Positions 53,622 to 63,310 of a stretch of 64,000 nt of DNA are shown piece after piece (the first letter of the stretch is position 1; each line of letters starts with the position of its first letter). The stretch spans positions 107,832-171,831 of the forward strand of contig NZ_AYYT01000003.1 in the NCBI RefSeq assembly GCF_001435955.1, given 5' to 3'. The notes under the pieces were generated by a model that was given only the letters and a program-made list of their open reading frames with translations, was not told the DNA's origin and did no database searches. This stretch comes from Ligilactobacillus salivarius DSM 20555 = ATCC 11741 (GTDB taxonomy: Bacteria; Bacillota; Bacilli; Lactobacillales; Lactobacillaceae). A program made the position numbers and the translations under genes.

Positions 53622-53819
53622 ATGATTTTATACCCATCAGTAGATGATTTATTAGAACAAGTTGATTCTAGATATTCTTTAATTATGTTAGCTGCTAAGC
53701 GTGCACACGATTTAGATGCTGGTTCCCCAGAATTATTATCCAACTATGAGTCACCAAAAAATATTGGACATGCATTAGAAGAAATAGCTGCTGGTAAAGT
53801 TAAAATTAAGGAAGACTAA
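53622..53819 (+). CDS. rpoZ: RNA polymerase omega subunit
   Basis: 65-residue assembly subunit. [32 protein letters not shown] matches omega and ends [13 protein letters not shown]. It begins 1 nt after gmk and ends before a terminator at 53844. Confidence 0.95.
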
Positions 53820-53843
53820 TTATATATAATTAGTAGCTATATT

Positions 53844-53876
53844 AAAGCCGTAGAGATTGTTCTCCACGGCTTTTTT
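53844..53876 (+). terminator. Terminator after gmk-rpoZ
   Basis: Stem AAAGCCGTAGAGA / TCTCCACGGCTTT with one internal mismatch and a T run. Confidence 0.88.
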
Positions 53877-53897
53877 ATAATGAAATTGTATGTCACT

Positions 53898-53906
53898 TGG
53901 TATAAT
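53898..53906 (+). promoter_or_regulatory. Extended -10 promoter of coaBC-priA and followers
   Basis: TGGTATAAT, perfect extended -10, 58 bp before coaBC. Likely start of the transcript reaching at least priA-fmt-rsmB. Confidence 0.75.
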
Positions 53907-53963
53907 ATAGTATATGAGATTTATTCTATGATATTGATAGAAATTTGAAGGGATGAAGTCTTT

Positions 53964-55163
53964 ATGGAGAGAAAAAATATTGCTGTATTTTTAACAGGTG
54001 GAATTGCTGTTTATAAAGCAGCAAATGTTGTTAGAGGCTTAATTAAAAAAGGATTTAAAGTAAAAGTAGCTATGAGTGAAGCTTCTCAAAAATTTATAAC
54101 TCCATATACATTCCAAGCTTTAACACATGAAAAAGTCTATACTGATTTATTTGAGATAACGGATGATAACCCAATACCACATATTGAATTAGCTGATTGG
54201 GCTGATTTTGCTTTGATTATACCAGCTACAGCAAACATAATAGCAAAAATGGCTAATGGTATAGCTGATGATTTTATTACTACGACACTGTTAGCAATAG
54301 ATACGCCGAAATTTGTTGTTCCAGCGATGAATGAGAAAATGTTATTGAACAATGCTACCAAAAGAAATATGCAAACTTTGATAAATGATGGTGTAAAAAT
54401 AATGTCTCCAGATACAGGTATGTTAGCTGAAGGATATACTGGTAAGGGAAGATTGCCTAAAGAAGAAGAGATCATTGAGTGGATTATTAATAAAATAAAT
54501 TCAAAGAAAGATTTAGTTGGTAAAAAAGTCGTTATTTCTGCTGGAAGTACAATCGAACCAATTGATCCTGTCAGGTATATATCTAACTATTCGAGTGGAA
54601 AAATGGGCTACGCTTTAGCGGAAGCAGCATTCGAACGTGGAGCAAGCGTTACATTAGTAAGTGGTCCTACTAATTTGTTGGCAACCCCAGGTGTAAAAAT
54701 CAACAGAATTAAAACAACTAAAGAATTAGAAAGAAAAATGAATGAAGAATTTAAAACTGCCGATATTGCAATAATGGCAGCAGCTGTTTCTGACTATCAT
54801 GTTGCTAAAGTAGCAAATAACAAGATTAAAAAAACTGGAGAAAAGTTAACATTAGAATTGGTACAAAATCCTGATATTTTAAAAGGACTGGGCTCAGTTA
54901 AGGAAAAACAAATATTAGTAGGATTTGCTGCTGAGACGAATAATTTATATGAAAATGCTCAAAATAAGTTACTTTCCAAACATGCGGACATGATTGTTGG
55001 AAATGACGTATCTAGAAAAGATATAGGATTTGGAAATGATAATAATGAAGTAACACTATTTACTTTGAAAAATAGTCCTATTAAGTTACCTAAGACTAAT
55101 AAAAAAGAATTAAGTCATAAAATTTTGGATGTAATTGTTGAAAAACTTATGTCTAAGGAGTGA
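53964..55163 (+). CDS. coaBC: Bifunctional phosphopantothenoylcysteine decarboxylase/phosphopantothenate-cysteine ligase
   Basis: Two steps of coenzyme A synthesis. 399 residues. The N-terminal flavin-dependent CoaC half has TGGIAVYKAANVVRGL, the catalytic His in IPHIELADWAD, and PAMNEKM. The canonical Cys of the ACG flap reads LAEGYTGKGRLP, that is Glu instead of Cys. The CoaB half begins KKVVISAGSTIEPIDPVRYISNYSSGKMG. Start ATG 53964. Upstream of priA as in many Firmicutes. Confidence 0.94.
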   Translation: MERKNIAVFLTGGIAVYKAANVVRGLIKKGFKVKVAMSEASQKFITPYTFQALTHEKVYTDLFEITDDNPIPHIELADWADFALIIPATANIIAKMANGIADDFITTTLLAIDTPKFVVPAMNEKMLLNNATKRNMQTLINDGVKIMSPDTGMLAEGYTGKGRLPKEEEIIEWIINKINSKKDLVGKKVVISAGSTIEPIDPVRYISNYSSGKMGYALAEAAFERGASVTLVSGPTNLLATPGVKINRIKTTKELERKMNEEFKTADIAIMAAAVSDYHVAKVANNKIKKTGEKLTLELVQNPDILKGLGSVKEKQILVGFAAETNNLYENAQNKLLSKHADMIVGNDVSRKDIGFGNDNNEVTLFTLKNSPIKLPKTNKKELSHKILDVIVEKLMSKE

Positions 55164-55169
55164 TTTAAA

Positions 55170-57590
55170 ATTTTAAAAAATTTTGCTGAAGTTATTGTAG
55201 ATGTACCTACAATGCAAACTAATAAACCATTTACTTATAAAATACCTGAAAATTTGCAGGGACAACTAGAAAAAGGAATGAGAGTAGTAGTTCCCTTTGG
55301 AAAGGGAAACAGATTGATTCAGGGATTTATTATAAATTTTAAGTCTAGTAGTGAAAATATAGATAATATAAAAGAAATTGATAGTGTATTAGATTTAGAA
55401 CCTGTATTGAATGAGGAAATGCTGGAAATTGCAGATTGGTTGTCAAAGTATACTTTTTCATTCAAAATTAGGTGTCTTCAAGTAATGCTTCCAAGTATTA
55501 TGAAAGCTAAATATGAGCGAAAGTTTACTTATATTGGAGAGCAAGATGAGAAAGTTAAAGAGCTATTTTCAGGCAAATCTGATTTATTAGATAGTGATAA
55601 AAAAGTAAATTCTAGTACGATAAATAAATTATTACAGTTAAGAAAGCAAGGAAAAATAAAAGTAGACTACATTGTAAAAAATAAGGCTAAAGCAAAGTTA
55701 GTCTCAGTGATTAAGACAAAATTATCTTTACAAGAGTATGAGAATGAGTTAGGAAGTATTGCACCTAATGCCAGCAAACAAAAAAAGTTACTAAATACAT
55801 TAAAAGAGTTTCCTGTGGGGTCAAAAATACGGCAAAGTGAATTGAGGAAAAAATATAATTTTACTAATGCTGATATAAAAAATGCTAGTGAAAAAGGATG
55901 GATAGATGTAATAAAAGTTGAAAAATATCGCGATCCATTTGCTAACTATAAGAGTTATTATGAAAAAAAGCATAAGCTTACACAAGAACAAAGTAAAGTT
56001 GTGAAAAAATTAGATGATGATATCGAAAACGATAAAGCGCGAGTGTCTTTGCTTCAAGGGGTAACAGGAAGTGGAAAAACAGAGGTATATTTACAAGTAA
56101 TAGATACTGCTCTTAATCAAGGGAAAACAGCTATTGTATTGGTTCCTGAAATATCGTTAACACCGCAAATGGTAAAAAGATTTAGAGCTAGGTTTGGCAC
56201 CAAAGTTGCAGTTTTGCATAGTGGGCTTTCTATAGGAGAAAAATACGATGAATGGAGAAGAATAGAGAGAGAAGAAGCACAGGTAGTTGTAGGAGCGCGA
56301 TCTGCTATTTTTGCTCCTTTGAAAAATTTAGGAGTCATAATAGTGGATGAGGAACATGAATCTAGTTACAAGCAAGATGAAATGCCTAGATATAATGCAA
56401 AAGATGTTGCTAAATGGCGTGGAATATACCACTCATGTCCAGTTATTTTTGGGAGTGCAACCCCATCACTAGAGTCTAGAGCTAGGGCACAAAAAGGAGT
56501 ATATGATTGGTTAAGATTAACTAAAAGAGTTAACAATCAAAAGCTACCTAAAGTGCAAATTATTGATATGAGAGAGGCAGTAAAAACCTCTCCAATTCCA
56601 GATTTTTCTCTTAAAATGGTTAATTCAATTCAGGAAAAATTAGATAAAAAGGAACAAATAGTGCTTCTATTAAATCGTAGAGGGTATTCGACGTTTATGA
56701 TGTGTAGAGAGTGTGGTTATGTAATAAAGTGTCCTAACTGTGATATTTCTTTGACAGTTCATTTAGATAGCAGATCTTTAAAGTGTCATTATTGTGGATA
56801 TGAAACGAGAATACCATATGAATGTCCTAGTTGTAGTAGCAAAAAAATAAGATATTATGGTACTGGAACACAAAAAATTGAAAAAGAGCTAAAAGGTCTA
56901 TTTCCACAAGCCCGAATTTTGAGAATGGATGTAGATACAACTAGAAAAAAAGGAGCATATGAGAAACTATTAAGAACATTTGGAGATGGAAAGGCTGATA
57001 TTTTACTTGGAACGCAAATGATAGCTAAAGGACTAGATTTTCCAAATGTAACTTTTGTTGGAGTTTTAAATGCAGATACATCACTTGGAATATCGGATTT
57101 TAGAGCAAGTGAGAGAACTTTTCAACTTTTAACACAAGTTAGTGGACGTGCTGGACGTGCTGATAAAGATGGAGAGGTTATTATTCAAACTTTTAATCCT
57201 GATCATTATGCTATAAAACTAGCTCAGAATCACGATTATGAAAATTTTTTCTATAAAGAAATGGAACTTAGACATAATTTAAATTATCCACCGTATTACT
57301 ATACATTAAAGATAACAGTAAGTTCTAATTCAGAGTCATTGACGGCTAGAACTATTTTTAAAATAAATAATGAAGTAAGGATGAATGTCTCTAAAGGAAC
57401 TATTATATTGGGTCCAACTCCACAGACGGTTACTAAAATAAATAATCGTTATTATTATCAAATTGTTATTAAATATAAAAAAGAAACAAAATTAATTAAC
57501 TATTTACAAGATTTACTTCTTTCAAGTCAAAGAATTGAAAGAGAAGGTATACAAATTGTGATAGATAGAGAACCATTGAAATTTAATTAA
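55170..57590 (+). CDS. priA: Primosomal helicase PriA (probable AUU start)
   Basis: Restarts stalled forks; 3'-5' DNA helicase. From 55170 the frame gives 806 residues, close to the B. subtilis length, and begins xLKNFAEVIVDVPTMQTNKPF, matching the conserved PriA N-terminus. No ATG, GTG or TTG precedes this; ATT 55170 is 9 nt after AAGGAG (55155-55160). The first ATG, 55212, has no ribosome site and would remove 14 conserved residues. Other features: Walker A GVTGSGKTEVY, VDEEHESSYK, and eight zinc cysteines starting CRECGYVIKCPNC. Confidence 0.88.
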   Translation: MLKNFAEVIVDVPTMQTNKPFTYKIPENLQGQLEKGMRVVVPFGKGNRLIQGFIINFKSSSENIDNIKEIDSVLDLEPVLNEEMLEIADWLSKYTFSFKIRCLQVMLPSIMKAKYERKFTYIGEQDEKVKELFSGKSDLLDSDKKVNSSTINKLLQLRKQGKIKVDYIVKNKAKAKLVSVIKTKLSLQEYENELGSIAPNASKQKKLLNTLKEFPVGSKIRQSELRKKYNFTNADIKNASEKGWIDVIKVEKYRDPFANYKSYYEKKHKLTQEQSKVVKKLDDDIENDKARVSLLQGVTGSGKTEVYLQVIDTALNQGKTAIVLVPEISLTPQMVKRFRARFGTKVAVLHSGLSIGEKYDEWRRIEREEAQVVVGARSAIFAPLKNLGVIIVDEEHESSYKQDEMPRYNAKDVAKWRGIYHSCPVIFGSATPSLESRARAQKGVYDWLRLTKRVNNQKLPKVQIIDMREAVKTSPIPDFSLKMVNSIQEKLDKKEQIVLLLNRRGYSTFMMCRECGYVIKCPNCDISLTVHLDSRSLKCHYCGYETRIPYECPSCSSKKIRYYGTGTQKIEKELKGLFPQARILRMDVDTTRKKGAYEKLLRTFGDGKADILLGTQMIAKGLDFPNVTFVGVLNADTSLGISDFRASERTFQLLTQVSGRAGRADKDGEVIIQTFNPDHYAIKLAQNHDYENFFYKEMELRHNLNYPPYYYTLKITVSSNSESLTARTIFKINNEVRMNVSKGTIILGPTPQTVTKINNRYYYQIVIKYKKETKLINYLQDLLLSSQRIEREGIQIVIDREPLKFN

Positions 57591-57607
57591 GTTAAGGACG
57601 TGATATT

Positions 57608-58564
57608 ATGACAAATATTGTATTTATGGGAACACCAGCTTTTGCTGCACCAATTTTAGAAGGAATTATTGAAAATGGTTATAATGTTTTAGCTGTGGTC
57701 ACACAACCTGATAGACCTGTTGGAAGAAAGAGAGTACTACATGCCTCACCTGTAAAAGAAGTTGCTTTGAAGTACGGTATAAAAGTATTTCAACCGGTAA
57801 AATTAAGTGGCAGTGATGAAATGCAGGAAATAATAGACTTACAACCAGATTTAATAGTAACAGCAGCATACGGTCAATTTTTACCAACAAAATTAATTGA
57901 AAGTGCAAAAATTGCTGCAATTAATGTTCATGGATCATTATTGCCTAAATATAGAGGTGGTGCTCCTGTACAATATTCAATTATGAATGGTGATGATAAG
58001 ACAGGTGTAACTATTATTTATATGGTTAAGAAAATGGATGCTGGGGATATGCTAGCTCAAGCTGAATTAAAAATAGAATCTACAGATGATACTGGAACTA
58101 TTTTTGAAAAAATGAGTATTTTAGGAAGAGATGTGCTTCTAGAAACATTACCTAAAATTATTTCTGGTAATGTTGAAGCTGTAAAACAAGATGAAAATAA
58201 AGTTGTTTTTTCACCTAATATCAAACCAGAAGAAGAAATTTTACACTTAAATTTAGAAGCTAAAGAAATTGATTGGAAGACGAGAGCATTACGCCCAGCA
58301 CCTGGAGCTTATTTTAAAAATTTCAAAGGAAAGAGAACGAAGTTATGGAGTATTAAACCACTTGAAGAAAAAACAGAATTCGCTCCAGGATACGTTGTGA
58401 ATGTTGATAAGCATGAGCTAAAAGTATCTGCATATAATGGGACTGTTTATTCAATTATTGAATTACAACCGGCAGGTAAACAAAAAATGGATATAACTTC
58501 ATATTTAAATGGGGTTGGACAAGGATTAAAAATTGGACAAAGGATAATTGAAGATGAAGAATAA
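57608..58564 (+). CDS. fmt: Methionyl-tRNA formyltransferase
   Basis: Formylates initiator Met-tRNA. 318 residues. N-terminal IVFMGTPAFAAPILEGII, the catalytic loop VHGSLLPKYRGGAPVQYSI, and the C-terminal OB-like domain are present. Starts 17 nt after priA and overlaps rsmB by 11 nt. The initiation pathway thus shares a message with priA. Confidence 0.97.
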   Translation: MTNIVFMGTPAFAAPILEGIIENGYNVLAVVTQPDRPVGRKRVLHASPVKEVALKYGIKVFQPVKLSGSDEMQEIIDLQPDLIVTAAYGQFLPTKLIESAKIAAINVHGSLLPKYRGGAPVQYSIMNGDDKTGVTIIYMVKKMDAGDMLAQAELKIESTDDTGTIFEKMSILGRDVLLETLPKIISGNVEAVKQDENKVVFSPNIKPEEEILHLNLEAKEIDWKTRALRPAPGAYFKNFKGKRTKLWSIKPLEEKTEFAPGYVVNVDKHELKVSAYNGTVYSIIELQPAGKQKMDITSYLNGVGQGLKIGQRIIEDEE

Positions 58565-59891
58565 GACAGTTAGATTACTAGCAGTTGAATTACTAACTAG
58601 AGTTGAAAGTCAAGGTACATATTCAAATCTAGCATTAAATAAAGTGATAGAAGAAAATAACCTTTCTGTTAAAGATACAAAATTATTAACAACAATTGTT
58701 TATGGAGTAATACAACATAAGTTAACTTTAGAATATTGGTTAGAACCATTTATTAAGAAGGCAAACAGGTTACAATTATGGGTTAAGGAATTATTATTAG
58801 TATCATTGTATCAAATGGTTTATTTAGATAAAATTCCAGACCGAGCTGTATTTAATGAATCTATTGAAATAGCAAAAATTAAGGGTCATACTGGTATTAG
58901 AAAATTTGTTACAGGTGTGTTACATTCAATCAGAAGAAATGGTTTGAGAGAAGTTAATGAAATTGATAACGATATTACAAGGTTGAGTATAGGGACTAGT
59001 ACCCCTAAGTGGCTAGTGGAAGAATTAATTAAGGAATTAGGAATTACTAAAGTTGAGTCGATATTAGATACAATAAATACTTCTCCAAAGCATAGTGTAA
59101 GAATTAATACTTATAAAGTTAACAAGCAAATTTTAGTAAATGAACTAAAGAATGACGGCTATACGATTAGAGAAAGTGAAGTTACACCAGATGCATTAAT
59201 AGTAGATGGAGGCTTCTTACCAAAGAGTTCAGAATTTCGAAATGGAAAGATGATAATTCAAGATGAAAGTGCAATGTTAGCTGTTGAAAGTATGGATATT
59301 CAAAAAGATGATATAGTTCTAGATGCTTGTGCTGCTCCTGGTGGTAAAACAACACAAATAGCTGAAAAATTAATGAAAGGTGAAGGCAAAGTTTGGGCTT
59401 TAGATATTCACAAACATAAGGTGAAATTGATAGAAGAAAATGCTAATAAATTAGGATTAATATCTAAAATATCAGCTAAACAATTAGATGCGAGAAAGGC
59501 GATAACGGAGTTTGATTCGGAAAAATTTGATAAAATTTTAGTAGATGCACCTTGTTCTGGATTAGGATTAATGAGAAGAAAACCAGAAGTAAAATATGAA
59601 AAAAAGCTGGCTGACTCATATAGTCTACATGATATTCAAGTTAATATTTTAGAAAAAGTAGCACCTTTATTAAAAAAAGGTGGATATTTGACTTATAGTA
59701 CATGTACAATTTTAAATATTGAAAATCAAAAAGTTATTGATGATTTTCTTAAAAAGCATCCAGAGTTTGTTCAAGAAAAGACTTATACAAAAAATAAATT
59801 AAAAGATGAAAGAGATACACTTTCTTTAACCATATATCCAGATGATTACATGTCGGATGGTTTCTTTATAGCAACGCTACGTAAAAAATAG
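58554..59891 (+). CDS. rsmB: 16S rRNA (cytosine967-C5)-methyltransferase
   Basis: Methylates C967 of 16S rRNA. 445 residues: N-terminal NusB-like RNA-binding domain (about 1-140), then the SAM domain with LDACAAPGGKTTQIAEKL, DAPCSGLGLMRRKPEVKY and the catalytic cysteine in LTYSTCTILN. ATG 58554 has AAAGGA 9 nt upstream; TTG 58548 is weaker. Overlaps fmt by 11 nt. Confidence 0.95.
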   Translation: MKNKTVRLLAVELLTRVESQGTYSNLALNKVIEENNLSVKDTKLLTTIVYGVIQHKLTLEYWLEPFIKKANRLQLWVKELLLVSLYQMVYLDKIPDRAVFNESIEIAKIKGHTGIRKFVTGVLHSIRRNGLREVNEIDNDITRLSIGTSTPKWLVEELIKELGITKVESILDTINTSPKHSVRINTYKVNKQILVNELKNDGYTIRESEVTPDALIVDGGFLPKSSEFRNGKMIIQDESAMLAVESMDIQKDDIVLDACAAPGGKTTQIAEKLMKGEGKVWALDIHKHKVKLIEENANKLGLISKISAKQLDARKAITEFDSEKFDKILVDAPCSGLGLMRRKPEVKYEKKLADSYSLHDIQVNILEKVAPLLKKGGYLTYSTCTILNIENQKVIDDFLKKHPEFVQEKTYTKNKLKDERDTLSLTIYPDDYMSDGFFIATLRKK

Positions 59892-59903
59892 GAGTTGATG
59901 AGT

Positions 59904-60647
59904 ATGGAGATTGCATATTTAAGTGATTTAGGAAAAATGAGAAAAAATAATGAAGACTATGTTGGAAAATTTGTCAATAAAGCTGGAGCAGTAATGGTAA
60001 TTGTGGCTGATGGATTAGGTGGTCATAACGGGGGAGAAGTAGCTTCAGAAATGGCAGTATCCCATCTAGGCTATTACTTTAGTGAAACAAGTTTTTTTTC
60101 TATTTCTCAAGCAAGTACTTGGCTTTCTAAAAAAGTAGATGAAGAAAATAGTTTAATTTTAAAAAATTCTCTTCACTATAAAGATTTACGTGGTATGGGA
60201 ACAACATTAGTAGTAGCTATCATATTTGAACAAGAATTTTTACTAGCACATATAGGTGACAGTAGGGGATATATTTTAGAAAAAGGAAATCTTACTAGGG
60301 TTACAGAAGATCATTCTCTAGTCAATGAATTAATAAAAGAGGGTGAATTAAGTCCAGAAGAGGCTGAGCATCATCCTAAAAAGAATATCATTACACGATC
60401 TTTAGGAATATCGGAAAATTCAGAATTAGATGAAGAATTTTTTCAAATTACTAAAAATAGCATTTTGATGTTATGTACAGATGGTTTAACTAATATGGTT
60501 GAAGATACGAAGTTAGAACGTTTATTAAATATATCTGAATCTTTACCTGATAAATGTCAAAGATTGGTTGATGAGGCTAATAGAGCAGGAGGAAATGATA
60601 ATATTTCTGTATTACTTGTGTCGTTTGATGAAGAGGTGAAATATTAA
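59904..60647 (+). CDS. stp: PP2C-type Ser/Thr protein phosphatase Stp/PrpC
   Basis: Removes phosphates placed by the partner kinase. 247 residues. Metal-binding motifs are NNEDYVG, VADGLGGHNGGEVAS, GMGTTLVVAI, AHIGDSRGYI, and GGNDNISVLLV near the end. ATG 59904 is 9 nt after TAGGAG; ATG 59898 and TTG 59895 are too close. Its stop codon overlaps the kinase start by one base, so the pair is made together. Confidence 0.95.
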   Translation: MEIAYLSDLGKMRKNNEDYVGKFVNKAGAVMVIVADGLGGHNGGEVASEMAVSHLGYYFSETSFFSISQASTWLSKKVDEENSLILKNSLHYKDLRGMGTTLVVAIIFEQEFLLAHIGDSRGYILEKGNLTRVTEDHSLVNELIKEGELSPEEAEHHPKKNIITRSLGISENSELDEEFFQITKNSILMLCTDGLTNMVEDTKLERLLNISESLPDKCQRLVDEANRAGGNDNISVLLVSFDEEVKY

Positions 60648-62350
60648 TGGGACCAGGATACGTTTTGAATGGTCGTTATAAGATTCGACGTGTTCTAGGT
60701 GAAGGTGGAATGGCTAATGTTTATTTAGCTGATGATTTAATTTTAAATCGACCAGTTACGGTGAAAGTTTTAAGACTAGATTTACAAAATGATCCTGCTT
60801 CTTTGAGAAGATTTCATAGAGAAGCGATGTCATTAACAGAATTAACTAATCCTAATATAGTTAACATTTATGACATTGATCAAACAGATGATGGTATGCA
60901 GTATCTAGTTATGGAATATGTAGATGGTATGGATTTAAAAGCATACATAAAGAAAAATCATAAACTTCCATACGAACGTGTAATAGAAATTATGGAACAA
61001 ATCTTATCGGCTGTAGAGGATGCGCATGCACACAATATAATTCATAGAGATTTAAAGCCGAAAAATATTTTAATTGATAAGAATGGGACAGTTAAGATTA
61101 CTGATTTTGGAATTGCTGTTGCAGTTGCGGAATTTACAATGACTCAGACTAATACATTAGTTGGTTCAGTACATTATATTTCACCTGAACAAGCAAGAGG
61201 AAGTATGGTAACTAAGCAATCCGATATTTATTCTTTGGGAATAATTTTGTTTGAAATGTTAACTGGTGAAGTTCCGTACCAAGGAGAGACAGCTATCTCT
61301 GTAGCTTTAAAGCATTATCGTAATGATATGCCATCTGTTCGTAATTATGATAATAATATTCCACAATCCCTAGAGAATGTCATATTGCATGCGACTGCTA
61401 AAAATTTAAATGACCGATATAAAACAGTGGCAGAAATGGCGGATGATTTAAGAACAGTTTTAGATGAAGATAGAAAAAACGAAAAAGTATGGAGACCGCA
61501 AAATTTTGTTGATGAAGAAACAAAGATATTACCTCAAATAAAAGATAGTTTTATTGACGAAAATTTAGATGAAACTAAAACTTTAATTCTCTCAGAAGAT
61601 GCTATAAAAAAGAACGAAGAAACTACTAAGACTAGAGAGAAAAAACAAAAGTGGAGCAGAAAAAAAAGAGGTATTACAGTTGGGGCAATAATATTAGCTT
61701 TAATTGTTATTTCGGTTGTGATTTTTGCTTTAATTACAACTCCCAAAGTAATTACTATGCCAGATTTAAGAGGAATGACTCAAACGCAAGCTGAAAGCAT
61801 TCTTGATAACAAGAAATTAGAAAAAGGTAAAGTTACGGAAAAATATTCAAATTTATATAATTATGGTCAAATAGTTAGTACTAATCCTAAGCAGGGATCA
61901 AATGTACGGCAAAAAACATCGGTAGGTTTGGTAATATCTAAGGGACCAGATAAGAAACCATTTGGCGATTATCGCGGACAAAATTATGATGATGTTAAAG
62001 AGAGACTTGAAAATCAAGGTGTACATGTTTATAAGAAGTTGAAGTATACTGATGACGTTGCTAAAGATTCAATAACATCTCAAAGTTTAAAGCCAAGTGC
62101 TGCTGTTGTTATGAGTCAAACAACCGTTACATTTACAGTTAGTAAAGGTCCCATTCATTTTAGGTTAAAAATGTTTAGTGGGATGAATAAATCTCAAATT
62201 GAAAGTTACGCTAAGCAACAGAATATAGATGTAGTTTTTCAGTACGAGGCATCTGATAAGTTTAAAAGTGGTGAAGTTGTGAGACAAGGTCCGGCACCCA
62301 ATGCTATTGTTGAGAGAGGATCACAAGTAATTGTTGTGTTAGCTAAATAA
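60647..62350 (+). CDS. pknB: PASTA-domain Ser/Thr protein kinase PknB/StkP
   Basis: Membrane kinase that couples wall precursor sensing to growth and division. 567 residues. Kinase domain about 1-270: GEGGMANVYLAD, catalytic Lys in VTVKVLR, IHRDLKPKNIL and DFGIA. A Lys-rich juxtamembrane region and one membrane helix (about 343-364) follow, then three PASTA repeats (about 365-567: PKVITMPDLRGMTQTQAESIL and two more). The phosphatase precedes it and RsgA follows, the conserved set. Confidence 0.96.
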   Translation: MGPGYVLNGRYKIRRVLGEGGMANVYLADDLILNRPVTVKVLRLDLQNDPASLRRFHREAMSLTELTNPNIVNIYDIDQTDDGMQYLVMEYVDGMDLKAYIKKNHKLPYERVIEIMEQILSAVEDAHAHNIIHRDLKPKNILIDKNGTVKITDFGIAVAVAEFTMTQTNTLVGSVHYISPEQARGSMVTKQSDIYSLGIILFEMLTGEVPYQGETAISVALKHYRNDMPSVRNYDNNIPQSLENVILHATAKNLNDRYKTVAEMADDLRTVLDEDRKNEKVWRPQNFVDEETKILPQIKDSFIDENLDETKTLILSEDAIKKNEETTKTREKKQKWSRKKRGITVGAIILALIVISVVIFALITTPKVITMPDLRGMTQTQAESILDNKKLEKGKVTEKYSNLYNYGQIVSTNPKQGSNVRQKTSVGLVISKGPDKKPFGDYRGQNYDDVKERLENQGVHVYKKLKYTDDVAKDSITSQSLKPSAAVVMSQTTVTFTVSKGPIHFRLKMFSGMNKSQIESYAKQQNIDVVFQYEASDKFKSGEVVRQGPAPNAIVERGSQVIVVLAK

Positions 62351-62351
62351 T

Positions 62352-62388
62352 AAAGTGAGGAAATATAGGATGTATTTCTCCACTTTTT
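62352..62388 (+). terminator. Possible terminator between pknB and rsgA
   Basis: AAAGTGAGGAAATA / TATTTCTCCACTTT with two mismatches and six Ts. It lies only about 15 nt before the rsgA ribosome site, so it may be a partial attenuator. Confidence 0.5.
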
Positions 62389-62419
62389 TATATTAATGAG
62401 AAAGGAAGTAGGATATTTT

Positions 62420-63310
62420 TTGACGACAAAAGGGCGCATAAAGCAATCACTAAGTGGATATTATGATGTTTTAGCAGAAGATAAAGAGTATAGAACAAGA
62501 GCAAGAGGAAATTTTAGGAAAAAGAAAATGACACCAGTAGTTGGTGATTGGGTAGACTTTAAAATTGACGACAATGGTGATGGATATATATTAAAAATTT
62601 ATCCTCGTAAGAATCAGTTGGTGAGACCGCCTATAGCTAACATAGATACAGCTATTGTTGTTTCGGCGTGCGTAGAGCCGGATTTTTCTCCAAATTTATT
62701 AGACAGACAGTTAGTAATGTTAGAAAGTAATAATGTAAGACCAGTTTTATTTTTTTCAAAAGCAGATTTGTTAAACCAAGAACAAAGAGAAAAATTTGAA
62801 TCTTACTTTAATTATTATAGTAAGTATTATTCGTGCTATATTTCATTTGAAAATGAAAACAGACAAAATGTATTAAATAATTTGATGAGTGATTTAACTA
62901 ATGAAATAGTGGTTGTGATGGGACAAACTGGAGCAGGTAAGTCTACTTTACTTAATGATTTAAAGCCAGATTTAAATTTAGAAACAGGTAAGATTTCTAA
63001 AGCATTAAGTAGAGGAAAACATACGACAAGAAAAGTAACTTTATTAGATATTAATGGTGTAATGATTGCTGATACACCAGGATTCTCATCATTTGAGTTA
63101 TTAAATATAACAAAAGAAACATTACCATTAATGTATCCAGATTTTGTTAAATATCAAGATAATTGTAAATTTAGAGGATGCTTACATTTAAAAGAACCTA
63201 AATGTGCTGTTAAAGATGCAGTAAACAAGGGTGAAATTTTGGAAAATAGATACATTAATTATGTACAATTTCAAGATATGTTAGCTAATAAAAAGGTTAG
63301 GTATAAATGA
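62420..63310 (+). CDS. rsgA: Ribosome small subunit-dependent GTPase RsgA
   Basis: Checks 30S maturation; circularly permuted GTPase. 296 residues: N-terminal OB fold (VVGDWVDFKIDD), G4 SKADLL, G1 GQTGAGKST, G3 DTPGFSSFE, and a C-terminal zinc site CKFRGCLHLKEPKC. TTG 62420, 7 nt after AGTAGGA, is chosen because the start then matches the family; ATG 62396 has no ribosome site. Stop overlaps the start of thiN. Confidence 0.95.
   Translation: MTTKGRIKQSLSGYYDVLAEDKEYRTRARGNFRKKKMTPVVGDWVDFKIDDNGDGYILKIYPRKNQLVRPPIANIDTAIVVSACVEPDFSPNLLDRQLVMLESNNVRPVLFFSKADLLNQEQREKFESYFNYYSKYYSCYISFENENRQNVLNNLMSDLTNEIVVVMGQTGAGKSTLLNDLKPDLNLETGKISKALSRGKHTTRKVTLLDINGVMIADTPGFSSFELLNITKETLPLMYPDFVKYQDNCKFRGCLHLKEPKCAVKDAVNKGEILENRYINYVQFQDMLANKKVRYK

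Noticed and set aside
55212..57590. priA starting at the first ATG
   Set aside because: Would drop 14 residues that are conserved in PriA and has no Shine-Dalgarno.
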